From Plantago elongata (Eukaryota; Streptophyta; Magnoliopsida; Lamiales; Plantaginaceae), in assembly GCA_036897095.1 (NCBI GenBank), contig JAYMSP010000037.1, positions 1 to 64,000 of the forward strand: 64,000 nucleotides of DNA, in the 5' to 3' direction. Shown here piece after piece: positions 39,775 to 51,800 of the stretch (its first letter is position 1; every line of letters begins with the position of its first letter). The notes beneath the pieces are model-generated. The model worked only from the letters and a program-made list of their open reading frames with translations. It ran no database searches and was not told the origin of the DNA. The position numbers and the translations under genes are program-made.

Positions 39775-39998
39775 TTTTTCTTTTTAAAACGGTGAAAGAG
39801 ACTCAAATTCTGAATTATTAATTGAAGGTGAAATGTATTACCTACTGAACTGCATTTCGTTATTAAATAATTATAATAATGGTTTATCATATATGCAATA
39901 CATCAATAGTTATATATACTGAGCTGCATTTCATTGTCAATGTCAAATAATTATATTAATAATTTATCATATATGCAATACATCAATAGTTATATATA
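39775..39998 (-). mobile_element. Degraded tRNA-derived SINE, head plus flank tandemly duplicated
   Basis: On the minus strand, 39865 to about 39775 reads as a diverged copy of the SINE at 15215-15312: a GCAGTTCAGTAGGTAATAC A-box region, an AATTAATAATTCAGAATTTGAGTC B-box region, and TTTCACCGTTTTAAAAA. The block from CTGAACTGCATTTCGT through ATCAATAGTTATATATA (39845-39918) is then repeated as 39919-39998. The SINE head and its flank were therefore duplicated together after insertion. Confidence 0.6.
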
Positions 39999-40299
39999 AG
40001 AGTGTGAATTAGGACGTCTTTTACTTTTGAATGGACGAACGGAACTATTAGATCAACTAAGAGTTTACATGCAAGATCGTTTTAGTAGGCTAGTCAATAA
40101 ACCAATATAACTAATAAATGATGTATTAAATTAGTCAAGTGTTCACAAATATCTCATGAAATTATTTAACAATTACAAATATAATTAGTGCGATAATTTA
40201 CATAAATTTATATACATTATGATGATAACATCACTATAAAATATGAGGTGTGTGCTTATATATATTATAAATAAAGCAGAATTTTTCTATGGTTATACG

Positions 40300-40710
40300 A
40301 GTTTTCGTCCTGCCTGATAACAAATAAAAAAAATTAAAAATTAAAATATTTATTTTATTATATTTTGAAATACTATGATAAAATAAATAATTCTAAAAAA
40401 TAGTATTTCATTTTTAAAAATATTTTAGAAGGTAAATTTGATCTTTTTAATAATATTTATATTTTTCTAATTTAAATATTTATAAGACGGAAGAGCGATG
40501 AGTGTCGCTAATGCGATCGCCGTATCACCACATGAATGTTTAACTTTAAAAAATGTAAATAAAAATTAAATAATTCTAATAAATATTATTTTTTATAAAA
40601 AATAATATTTATTAGAATTATTTAATTTTTATTTTAATATTTTAAAATCTAACGAAATAAATATATATTTTTTTAATTTTTTACTTGGTATAAGACATGG
40701 TGAAGGTATA
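40300..40710. repeat. Large AT-rich foldback element around a perfect palindrome
   Basis: The outer parts are imperfect inverted copies: AACAAATAAAAAAAATTAAAA on the left pairs with TTTTTTTAATTTTTTACTTGG on the right, and ATATTTTGAAATA pairs with TATTTTAAAATCT. GTCCTGCCTGATAA and the inverted right end ACCATGTCTTATACC form the probable termini. The centre contains a GC-richer spot (GATGAGTGTCGCTAATGCGATC) and the 78-bp palindrome. It is probably a foldback MITE; no clear target duplication was found. Confidence 0.5.
40557..40634. repeat. 78-bp perfect palindrome
   Basis: Positions 40557-40594 (starting AAATAAAAATTAAATAATTC) are exactly the reverse complement of 40597-40634 (ending GAATTATTTAATTTTTATTT), around the self-complementary centre AT. 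I compared all 38 base pairs and found no mismatch. The next pair outward (40556/40635) does not match. Confidence 0.92.
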
Positions 40711-42294
40711 TCCGACCGTATAAGGGAACAGAGCAATGTGTCGTCCAAGCGTGCGTTACATGCTATGATGATTTTGTATATTATAAAATCGAAAGCAACC
40801 TACGCCTGTAAATAGGTCCAAAGGAACACTAATTAAACAATTAATTAATTAATTTCAGCACCTATATTAAAAGTAACCAAGATGTTAATTATTCACTGTA
40901 GGGTGATTGATTATAAATATATATATATATATCTCGTTATATACTTTCGTAGTATTTCGTATATAACTTTATACATGAAAACACATCCATTATTTTTACT
41001 ACCGTAAAATGACGTTATCAAGTATTAATATTTAATAGTTAAAACTTAAAATAATTACTTATAAATTATATATTCTCGCTAAAAATACAATTTACGGTTG
41101 AAATTAATACTCTGGTCATGGGAATTAAGTGAGCCTACTGTCTAAAATTAATGCATCTACACTTGCTCTAATAAAATTAACAAATATCTTTGACTAATCA
41201 GGTCATCTGCTATTAACAATTACTTAAATAAAGACAAACTCAGAATATATAAAGCTCTGTTTGGCACACCTCCTTTAACCAACCCGACCCGAAAAGCTAA
41301 TATATTGGCTCTTCTGTTTGGTATGAGTTTGGTGCTTCATGCATTATTATTATACTTACGAATACTCGTGCATACAGTTTACCAACCGGGTTTCACATGA
41401 TTATTATGGTTGTTAAGCCAAGCTTATGTCACTGATTATACATACTCACCATTTTAGGTGGTCGAGCTGATTCGTAAAACGGACTTATACGAATTTATTA
41501 GGTGGTGCAGTGAAATGGAGCTGAAGTGGTAAAGAGGAGCTGCATAGTTTGATTTCTGGTGAAGACACAATGTGGGTTTAAAAATAAATAAGTGTTGTTA
41601 TATAAGTAAAGTAGTTGTAATTTTAACTGATTGGAAAAGAAAATAATAAAACGGACTTATATATCATCTTTATCTAGCTTAAGGTAAGATATTATTTTTG
41701 ATTGATTTTGAGTTATAGGTTTACATGATTCAATTCTTTATTTTAATGATTAAATGTCTTTCACGTTTTAAAAGATACAATGTATTAATAGATGATGTTT
41801 GACCATATATAAAATAATTATATCAAAAAGTTAAAAGAATGTTTATTTCAATATTGAAAAGGAAAATGTTTGCACGGATTAAAGGTTTGATTACGAAAAG
41901 AATAAATATTGATTAATATATAATTAATTAGATGAAATCCTAACTAACTGTTATTAAGTTTTTGTTAAAATAATGATCAATCATAGTCCACAAAATGTTA
42001 CACTTTAGCATGCAATATGTTAAATAAAATAAGTGATTAGTGGGAAGTGAATAAATTAGTATTATTTTAAGTGTGTATAATATTTTAATTGAATATAACC
42101 TAACTTGAATTCAATAATTGAGAATCCAAAACATGCCATGCCTACATTAAGGTTTTTAATGTTAATACATGTAACAAAATTTGATCAAGTGTGAGTTGAA
42201 GTTTATTTAAATTAAGTAAGAATTCCGACTTAACAAAAATTAGCGAAATAAAACATATTATATAGGAGCATGTATCACTTTGAAAAGATTAAAT

Positions 42295-42496
42295 TTGTGT
42301 TCTTTTTAACTGAAAATCAGTTCAATTCAGTTCAGCTCGATTTAGTCATAATTTATATCTTAGTTAAGTTCAGTCCATTTCAGTCAAGTTGAGTTGAGTT
42401 CAGCTTGATTTAGTCATAATTTATATCTTAGTTAAGTTCAGTCCATTTCAATCAAGTTGAGTTGAGTTTAGTAAATTCCAGTTGAAGATAACACAA
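42295..42496. mobile_element. Probable MITE with internal 68-bp duplication
   Basis: The left end TTGTGTTCTTTTTAACTG and the inverted right end TTGTGTTATCTTCAACTG form imperfect terminal repeats. Inside, a unit of about 68 bases beginning with GATTTAGTCATAATTTATAT is present twice. The unit also resembles the inverted-repeat arm in ankyrin intron 1 (about 7105-7175), which suggests one family with copies 35 kb apart. Confidence 0.55.
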
Positions 42497-42966
42497 CCTA
42501 ACTCTATATATAATTCGATAAACTATATATGACCCGTCAATGGTTACAACTCTAATATCGAACCAAGATCGTCCGCTGTGGCGACTGATTTTTTTGGTTG
42601 TGGTGAGCGGTTGCAGATTCATTTTGGTTTTTTGTAGTGATTAGAAGAGTGTTTTGAGTTTAATATAGAGAAATAAAGAGTGTTTGGAGGTGTGAAGAGT
42701 GAAGCGAAAATGATCGTCTATTTATAAATTTTGAAAAAATATAACCATTTATACATGTTGGAGTATTTTATATTTTTAATATAAAATAATTACATTTATA
42801 ATATAGTCTATTTATCTTATAAGGATCGAACACGAGTCCCAGCCAAACAGCTGGAACACTAGCCGTTTTGTGGCTGGCCCACAATGAACTCTGCAACCGA
42901 TTGAGGGCTGTTCCGTCCACCGTGGGTTGCGACAGGCGCCGCAACTAACGACCGTACTCAGTGAGC

Positions 42967-44215
42967 GGTCTAACTAGGGCTGCTCATTTTATCCGTATCC
43001 GCGAATCCGGTCCGTTATCCGCGAAAACGGACGGATACAGATCGATCTGTTAGAAAACGGACCGGATCACGGATATGATTTTCCTTCATCCGTTTTGAAC
43101 GGATAAGACGGATAAATCCGCTGGATATCCGTGGATATCCGTTTATCCGTTAGACAGGGGTATTTTTGTTATTTGACATTTTACCCTAATTTTCTCCATA
43201 TATTAGCAACAGCCGCCAACCATTTTTCCCCCATCAAAACTTTGGTTACACGCCGGAACAACATCATTTCGAGCCGATCCTGGCACAATCGCCTCAAATT
43301 GAGCTCGAGTGGTGATGTTCATACACCCGGTGGCAATCCACGGCGTCTCAAATCCGCATCGTGATCGGATTTCGAAATTGCGGACTCAGCGGTGGCTCAG
43401 CGGACTCAAGAATCCACGGCGTCTCAAATCCGCACCCGTTGACCAGAACCTGCAGGACTCAGTTGACTGCATCGGTGGTAGGAAGGAGTTCGTGCGGCGG
43501 AGATACTCCGACTGGACCAGGCGCAGACCTTGACGGACGTACTGGCACACGGCGGAGGGAGCTATTTCGTCGTGGGCGAAGCGGCGGAGAGGCGCGAAGT
43601 CGAGCGAGCATGGCGGCGAAACAGTGGCGTTTTGCGAGAGGGATGGTGTGGTGATTGTCAGTGCTCAGTAGCAGAAGGAGAGTGGAAGTAGCAAAACGAA
43701 GCATTTGGGGATTTTTTTTAAATTATTAATTAACATGAAATATAATATTACAATTACAGTTGTTGAACAAGACGAATTTATCAATCAATTATAGATGCAA
43801 ATCATCATCAATCTCTATTCAGAGAATATAATCATCCATTTCGGAGAATCGAACCCGTGACCTCATGGTTACGGGGTGTCTCAGCTTGCCACTCGGCTAC
43901 AAACGCTTCGACCAAAGCATTTGGGGATTCAAATGATGTTTTGGGAGATTTGGTATTGGAGTTTTGAGATGATGAACATTGTTTAATTTGTTCGAGGTTG
44001 AGTAGTCTGAGAAGGGAATTGAAATTTTGGGTACATTTTCACCGGATACGGATATCCGCCGAATTTATCCGTTATCCGGCAGATTTATCCGTATTCAATC
44101 CGCTCGGAACGGATTGGATAACGGATGGACTATTTTTTCATCCGTTGGACCGGATATCCGGTCAAACGGATGCGGATTGATCCGTATCCGTCCGTTGCGC
44201 AGCCCTACATCTAAC
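42967..44215. mobile_element. hAT-like non-autonomous element, GC-rich, with nested SINE
   Basis: The ends are TAGGGCTG (from 42975) and CAGCCCTA (to 44207). Both subterminal regions are packed with TATCCG/CGGATA repeats in both directions, a pattern typical of hAT transposase binding zones. The flanking octamers GGTCTAAC (42967-42974) and CATCTAAC (44208-44215) agree at 6 of 8 positions, fitting an eroded 8-bp hAT target duplication. The interior (about 43250-43690) is unusually GC-rich, with overlapping open frames on both strands and a short duplication (AATCCACGGCGTCTCAAATC, at 43336 and 43412). No transposase is recognised. A SINE interrupts it at 43699-43929. The GC-rich part could be captured host sequence, but no protein family was recognised. 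Confidence 0.72.
43699..43929 (-). mobile_element. tRNA-derived SINE nested in the hAT-like element, 15-bp target duplication
   Basis: AAGCATTTGGGGATT flanks both sides (43699-43713 and 43915-43929). On the minus strand the element starts with a tRNA-like head: TAGCCGAGTGGCAAG (A box) and CGGGTTCGATTCTCC (B box). A body of about 130 bases and an A-run follow (the T-run at 43713-43719 on the plus strand). It is about 200 bases long. The head resembles a tRNA of the serine/leucine type in its GCCGAGTGG run, so it is a different family from the SINE at 15215. Confidence 0.9.
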
Positions 44216-45843
44216 AACTCCGATAGTCATATGAGGACAAGAAGAACCGCTTGGAGCCAAACACGCCCTAAAGCTAACCTCGAAATTGAGCCCACTTGGA
44301 GTTTTAAAAGATTTTGATTTTCCGGTCAATCCTCTATCTCCATTCTATTTACTCCCTTTTTCCCACAATCAAAAATCTTAAAATTTTCTTCCATTTCCAT
44401 TCATAAATGATCATCCACCATTTCTGATTCAACAGAATCTTTCAATTCTCAGCATAGGATCTGCTGCTGCTTCTCTATGCAATTCTATATCCTCTGATTC
44501 AATTTTCATCTGATTTTTTCGGTTTCCAACAAAAAGAAACAAGAAAGAAAGACTCTTCCTTTTTGCTTTCTCTTTGTTATGGCCGCCTCATACCCCACTC
44601 TTCCATGACCTAACACTACGTCGTTTTGTTGTCTATGTCAAACTATCTTCATTCATTTTTCTGAGGTTAGTGATTTTTTTTTTCATTGAATTCGATTTCT
44701 GTGCTGTTACTGCTACAGCCCTTTTCAGTAATTGTTTCAGTTTTGTGTATGTTCAAGTGGGAGTCTAGTTTCGGTTGGGATTCAGCTTGTAAATTTGCTC
44801 AAAATTTGATCTTTTTTCCGAATTCACAGTACAAGGTGTAATTTTTTTTGTGCTTGATTGTGTGGGAGGCTAGTTTCTGTTGGGGTTCAGCTTGTTCGGT
44901 TTGTATCTTTTTAGTTTATTCACTGTACGAGATGTAGTTTTTGTGCGCTTTCAGCTCAGATGTTAATTTTTGTGAATTAAGCTCGTTTTGTGTTTGTCAA
45001 TTGTCATGTTTGTCTGTAAGAGGGTATGTTTAGAAGGTCTATTTGTCTGGTTGCTTTATTTTTATTTATTGCTTTTTTGGGTAATATCGTGGGCTTGTGG
45101 TAGTTATGGCTTGCAAACTACTTGAAACACAATGATCCTTGGCTGGAAAACTATGATGGTGATGGCTGCTAGTTTTGCACCAACACTTCTGGGACTAATC
45201 TTCTTAAGTTGGGATAGAGTTTTATGACGGATAATGGTGAAATTTGGCAAGAGAGTTTCTTTTTTTTTAAAGATGAACCGGGTTGCTATGGTCTTAAAAA
45301 GTTTGAGTTTATGTAGGATAGAACTCTTGTAAGATTTTGATGTGAATGGTAGAAAGTAGAAATAAAATTGTTCTGGTTGGTTTGACTGCTTATCATGATA
45401 TCTTGTTCCTTGATTGGGTGCAAACGTGGAAATTCGTGTACGTTTTGCTATTTAGTATGTATAAGCTTTCAGCAAGCAGGACCCAAAGACTGATTGTAGC
45501 TTGTATGATTTGGTTGGCTTGAATGGTATTTAGCCATCTTTTGTTTCTCTCTTGGGCGCAACTGTCGAAATTTCCCTACATTTGGCTATGTAGAGGCTTT
45601 TAGCAAGCTGGACCGAAAGACTGAGTATAGATTGTATGATTCGTTGTTCCTCTCCTTATTTTTTTGAATCATATTTAAGTAAATGGTCTGGTGATTGCAA
45701 TTGGTGATGCTGGTTATTACATCCTTCTTTGTAACTTGTGTTTTTTAGACTTTAATTCATAAATTTGAGCAAGTGTGGTGGCTTTATGTATTTCTTAACC
45801 ATCTTATTCCTTTGCATCTGCAGGAGAGGGCTCTGATTTAGAA
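44216..45843. other. DENN gene promoter, leader exon and leader intron
   Basis: No coding region is supported here. CT-rich sequence at 44400-44600 looks like promoter and 5' leader. A donor GAG/GTTAGTG at about 44665 and an acceptor TGCAG/GAGAGGG at 45823 would make a leader intron of about 1.15 kb, with the start codon 21 bases into the next exon. The interior has a few diverged repeat phrases (AGCAAGC(A/T)GGACC(C/G)AAAGACTGA, twice at about 45470 and 45605). A possible transposon end, GGAGCCAAACACGCCC, lies at about 44252. Confidence 0.55.
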
Positions 45844-48800
45844 ATGGAGAAAGATGAAGAATCTGGTAGCCCTAGTTGGACTACATCATACTTCATGCAA
45901 ACGACTGAAGATGTCGCTAGAGCTGTTGCTGCTGCTGCAGCTGCTGCCGTTAATTCACCACGACCTTCGGTTGTGTACTCTTCAAAAGATGAATCTGGAA
46001 GCCCACTTCAGAGACTTCAGAACCGTGTTTCGAAGATGATAAAAGGTTTATCTACTCCACCTGAGGTGAAAAGTGGACTTTACAATCCAGAAGTACTAAC
46101 TAGTCAAAAACGCCAGTGGGCTAACTTTCAATTGCAGTCGCTGGTATGGTCTCATCACTAAGTTAGCTGATGTTACTGTTTAAATTTGTATTCGGTGCAT
46201 CCTTGAATCGCTGATATCTAAAATTGTTATTGGAACAAAAAACACCTTCAAACTGTAGGACTACTTGACCCAATTTTTGTTTGTATACCTATTTGCCTTC
46301 TGCAGAAACTTCAGATTATTGTAAAGTAACTAAATGAAAAAGGTAAAAGTGGCTTTTTATGGGCATCGGGTCTGGCCGTGGGTGTTTGCGGAAGGCAGGG
46401 AGAGTTACTGGAGATTCAAAGTTACTTTCTGAGAATAACCGATATAGCTTCGTCAAAGAATGCAATATTTATTTCCAGATTGTTTTAAGCTTGAAATAAT
46501 CAGATGCCGACTTTGAAAACACCTTTTCTGGCGATTCTGTTACAATTAAGCTACAATTAGTTTATATAAAGCTTTTGCAAACAGGCACTAAACTTATTTT
46601 AGCTGCTTCTGCTATTTAAGAAACTATTATTCCACTGTTGTGTAGATATCAAGATTGTTACAGATAACTTGTTTGCTCGTTTCGCGTATTATTATCTTAC
46701 TAAAGTTTGCAGGATCACAGAGCTGGGAAGGAGCCATCAAAGCTTATCGAAAGCTTGGTAGTTGTGGGACTGCCACCTAATTCTGATATTGAAGCACTTC
46801 AACAACTGTACTTTGCTCGGAAGTTTGAAGGTCCTGGGAGATTTCGAAGTGCAGTTGGAGGTCAGCATCAGTCTCGAGTTGAACCTAACCTTGAGCCTCA
46901 GGTGTTGATTCTCGTTTCTTTGCTCCATCAGTTCTGCACCAATGTGTTGCTTTTACACTAATGAGAATAGCATGTTGTCTTCTTCTGTTGGTTTTGCAGG
47001 TCTTGTTTGTCTACCCACCAGAAAAGCAGCTGCCACTCAAATACAAGGATCTCCTCTCGTTCTGCTTTCCTGCTGGAGTAGAGGTATAAATGTCTGTTAG
47101 ATGTGAAGAGAATGTTTGTTGATTGTGTGTTCTAGAAGACTATGTCTTTAAGGAATAAATTACTCACTTATGACATAATAAAGGAAAATAATCCGGTTTG
47201 TCAAATTAACTTCCGTAGAGGAGTAGCGTTATTATACACTGTACGTACATTAGTACTGATCTCTAACCCATCACACCTCATTACAGGTGAATGCAGTTGA
47301 GAGGACTCCGTCGATGAGTGAGTTGAATGAGATACTCCTTGGACAGGTATTGGAATAAACTGTTTTCTTTTAACTCCTAATGATTTGTTATAGTATAAGT
47401 TTAATCAATACCTGGATCAATTATGTTGTACCACATGGTAGTTGTTCCCTGTCGCTATCAAGTGTAACATTATATTTTGTTTGTAATCAGACACGATTCA
47501 CCTAGCTTCTTATCCAACTTTCTTCCATTTTAAATTTCATTTCATTTGAAAAATCTCCCTCCGTTATAGATCGTGCAAGATTTATTTTCTTCAAAATAGC
47601 ACTATATTGTTAAGTTACATGTGATTCTGGCAGAATATCTTTTCCTTCTAATGTTCTTGTTGCATTTTCCTCAATCTGTCATCACACATAGCAAACAGTT
47701 GTTTCTCGTCTATCAGTGCCATCGATTTCATCTTCTACCTTGCTGGCTGTCTCATGGATTCATATTGTCTTGTATTTTCAGGAACATCTCAAACAGAGCG
47801 ATCTGTCCTTTGTCTTTAGGCTGCAGGTATACTATGCTCTACTGTTTCTCAATATTTTCATGCATTTCACATAGCATTTCATGAACTTTTGCAGACTCAG
47901 GTCACTCAGCCATTTTCTGAATTACACGTCACTGGATTTTCTATTGATGTTATGATATAAGAGCAGTAACTTCCAGTGAACAAAACTTATGTAGTACTAT
48001 GTTAAGTTTCATCATGTTCATCTACTGTAGAAAAGTTATGTAAGCGTTAAGTTCCATCTTGTTTACAAAAGCGACCAATTTAATGTATTTTGGTTAATCG
48101 GAGCTATTTCTCCCCCCTCTTTTTGGCTTTAATTTCTTCCCTTTTGTTTTGACACAACTTTATTTTCTCTATCCAGGTAGGTGATGACTCAACACTTTAT
48201 GGTTGCTGTGTTTTGGTTGAAGAAATTATACAAAAGCCATCAGGATTGATATCAATGATGTCCAACAGTCAGCCATTTTCATCGAGCCTAAGCCGTCATA
48301 TTTTAACTACACGACGTTGTTATTGCATTCTTTCCAGGCTTCCATTGTTTGAGCTACATTTTGGTGTGTTGAGTAGGTGAGTAAGTACTTCTCTTGCAAT
48401 TAACAAATACATGTTTCCATGATAATTTCTCATTGAAACATCTCCATGACAATATATATACTAGTGCTGCCTGGCCGGTACAAAACAATTAAAGAACTAT
48501 CTGGGATACGTTGTTTCCTGTAGGAATGGTTATGATGATAGGACAATTACAATATGATAACGTGCGTGACTGGCCTTTTTTATTTTTATTTTTTTGCTTG
48601 AGCAGGTCTTCCTGGACATAGGCTACACATTTTTTACAAGTATTTTTTTCACAATTTAGATTCACTAGATGGGCTGTAATCAATTTGTTTACTCTAACCC
48701 TGTATGTTGTGTCATTGGTTCTAATTGTCCAAAAGCTGGCCAAGTAGTGATTTTTTCTAACCTCACCTTATTTTGCATGTTTCATAGTATCTTCACGGAA

Positions 48801-51800
48801 GAGAGGTTGGACAGATTAACAAAGCAGATAAATTCTTTGAGTTTTGAGTCACCGGAAAACTATGGTTTTGTTGTAAATTCAGAAGAGAGAAATGGTGGTT
48901 CAGTGGAGGATGGATCAATCAACATACAAAATGGAGCAGTTGAAGCTCTGCAATCAAGTGATTCCATCTCCGGAGCAGTTACTGATGACATTTCTCAAAT
49001 TGAGCATCAAACTTTGAGTGATAACGTCTACTCTAAGAATGAAGATAAGAGTAATGTTGTCCCAGTTGGTCCTGAAATGGAGGGATTAGCTTCCTGTGAG
49101 GAATCTGTTGTTGATACTTCTATCTGTGACAATATTACACATAATCAATCAGTTGATAGACACTTGCAGAGTGTTGTTTTATCACCACTGAGGTATCAGC
49201 AGTTTGAGAGCTCAGAGTCTTCGTCCAGGTATATCATCTTGATATCTTCGTTGTTGGCTTGTACTGTTCTTACTTTCCTCCCTGATTATATTAGTATTAT
49301 TCAAGGGTGTAATTCTATTTCTAGAAAACATGAAATTCATCAAGGATCTCGTGCTGTGCTTGAACTCTTGACCGAACCTTGTAATCCTCCTGTTGCTTGA
49401 GATCAATATGCATAGCATATATCATTTAAGACAGGGCATAAGTTCTACTTTGTTTATTGATGCAGATATGAAATAGAAGCTCATATTTTTTGTATATGAT
49501 AATATTATTTACTCACTCCGTCCCACTGATTTCTTTTACGTTTTCCTTTCTTATTTGCCCCCCTAAATTCGTTAAGTTTCCTTTTTTTTGACTACCTTGT
49601 CTTACTACTATTTTTTTGAGTCCTACCATTCAAACATATAATACTGTCACTTTTATGAAACCATGCAAAAAGCAAATGTAAATAACTCACTGTGACGGAG
49701 GGAGTAGTCATAAAATATACATATTTGTATCAGTGTTAACATGTGATATCACACAATGCAGTATGCAAGGTTCTCCAAGTGAAGATAGGCAATTCAGAAG
49801 TGATGTGGATGAGCCTGAAACGGAAGAGACATCATCATCTGGCCGAGATATCTTCAGTGAACACAGTGATATCCTTGAGTGGGCAAAGGTTGGATTCCAT
49901 ATTTTAGATGATTCAGTGTATCATTATTATTTGGGCCTTGAAAATTCATATCTTTGTCACCTTGTTACAGGTAAACACTCATGGATCTTTACAAATTCTT
50001 TGTGAATACTACCAATTACCGGCCCCGTCACGCGGTTCAACAATCAAGTTCCAACCTTTGGAACACTTGCATCCTCTGGAATACCATAGACCTGATGAAA
50101 CAGTTTTACACATTGCTGGATCAATTATTGATTTGAGATCATGTAGCACCAGTCTGGAATTAGCAGAGGTAAGTTTAGTTTTTTTTTGGGGTCATAAAAC
50201 AGTGTTCATCTTTGAAGGTCTGAAGGATCTTTGTTCATATTGTTTTTGTTCTGAATAGGCAACTACTGCACTCATGGTGGAAGAGGAAGCAGCTGCATTA
50301 TCGGTATGGGCTGTTGCTTGCTTATGTGGTTCCCTCCGACTGGAGCATGTAAGTGATCTGCCACTTGACTACTAGAGGCATTACTTTGTGTCTCACCTGT
50401 GTATTTTTTATGTTTTTTTATGCCTGTTATTATGAACATATATTGCATAAGCCATATGCCTACCTGATGCTTGGCCGTGCAGCATCCTCACGAATCAACC
50501 TTGTATTCTTGTTGATTGCTTCTGTGCGTTACTGAAAGGATTTTCTGGGTTTCCTTGTACAGGTTTTAACCTTATTTGCGGGTGCTCTGCTGGAGAAACA
50601 AATTGTGGTTGTCTGTTCAAATTTGGTAGGTCTTTTTCTTTAAAATAAAATTATATCGACGGACTGCCTTTGAATATGCATGCAATTATCACATGGATCC
50701 CTTTCCTTGTTATCTCACTAATGTGCTTCATCGCCATCTAACACCTGCTGCAGAGGTACCTTTTAGCACCAACTTGATTTTTGTTGGTTTTGTGTGCAGG
50801 GCATCCTATCTGCTTTAGTTTTGGCTATTATTCCCCTTATACGGCCTTATCAATGGCAAAGCTTGCTGATGCCAGTAATAATCTATCTCTTGTCTGGCTG
50901 TGTTAATTTTCCTGTGGTGGAACTTATTGTATTGCAGCTTTCTTTGTATTGTATTATGCCAATTGACGAGGTGTGTTTCAGGTTTTGCCAAACGACATGT
51001 TAGACTTCCTGGATGCACCTGTTCCGTACATAGTGAGTTTCGTACTTTTAATGCATATACACTCATCCAGTGTCTAGATAATTCAAATAGTTACATTACA
51101 TCTTCACATAAACAGGAGTTGAGTGCAGTGTGTGTGCTGCCCTTCAATTTATCTATGTTAAAGAATATTTCTTGTTGCTCAGCCTATCATGCAATGGTCA
51201 ATACTGGATTGTCTGTTGTGTCGTCGTTTCTTGACATGTCCAATGAATTAAAAAATTCAGAAATTCATATCCTGGGAATGGATGGATGTAATGTAATACA
51301 TGTATTAGATATAAAGTTGCCCTTCTTTCTTGCAAGTTCGTTGATTTTTCCTTGTTTACTCTTTGTGCAGGTAGGTGTGAAGAACAAGACAACTGAAGTC
51401 CAGTCAAAGTTGACAAATGTCATTCAAGTCGATGCCAATAGAAACCAGGTATTTTATGTTGTAAATTCAGGTTTCTTATGAAGTTATACTGCTACAATCC
51501 CATGTTCATGGCTACATCCTTAATTATAGAAATAGAGAAAAAGGCCTGAATATTATGATGTTGTGTGAAGCCATTCTAGTAACTTTAGCACATATTCTTA
51601 CTTCACCAATGCTGCTTGAATCTGACTTTCTTGTAATTTTATCAACAGGTGAAATCACCAACATTACCGCAGCTACCTCAACAACGAGAGCTTTTCTCAC
51701 GCCTTAGTCCCTACCATGCAAAGCTGGTAGGTGAGAGCTACTTGGCCAAGAAACGGCCAGTTTATGAATGCACCGAAGTGCAGGTATTTATTTTCCTTCG

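Larger units (their letters stand above)
34405..42966. other. 8.5-kb AT-rich gene-free block of repeats
   Basis: No host gene is supported in this block. It holds a Stowaway-type MITE (35502-35768), a 75-bp tandem duplication (37806-37955), a palindromic cluster (38955-39142), a SINE with duplicated flank (39775-39998), a long perfect palindrome (40557-40634) in a larger foldback, an (AT)n run (40917-40932) and a MITE with an internal duplication (42295-42496). The remainder is AT-rich DNA with short meaningless open frames. Confidence 0.6.

Noticed and set aside
43610-43654. QWRF peptide in a plus-strand frame inside the hAT-like element
   Set aside because: The QWRF/augmin-type family needs much more surrounding similarity. 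Here only four residues match and the frame is short.
43840-43915. Second tRNA-like sequence (GCCGAGTGG, GGTTCGATTC)
   Set aside because: It is flanked by a 15-bp target duplication and followed by a body and A-run, so it is a SINE head.
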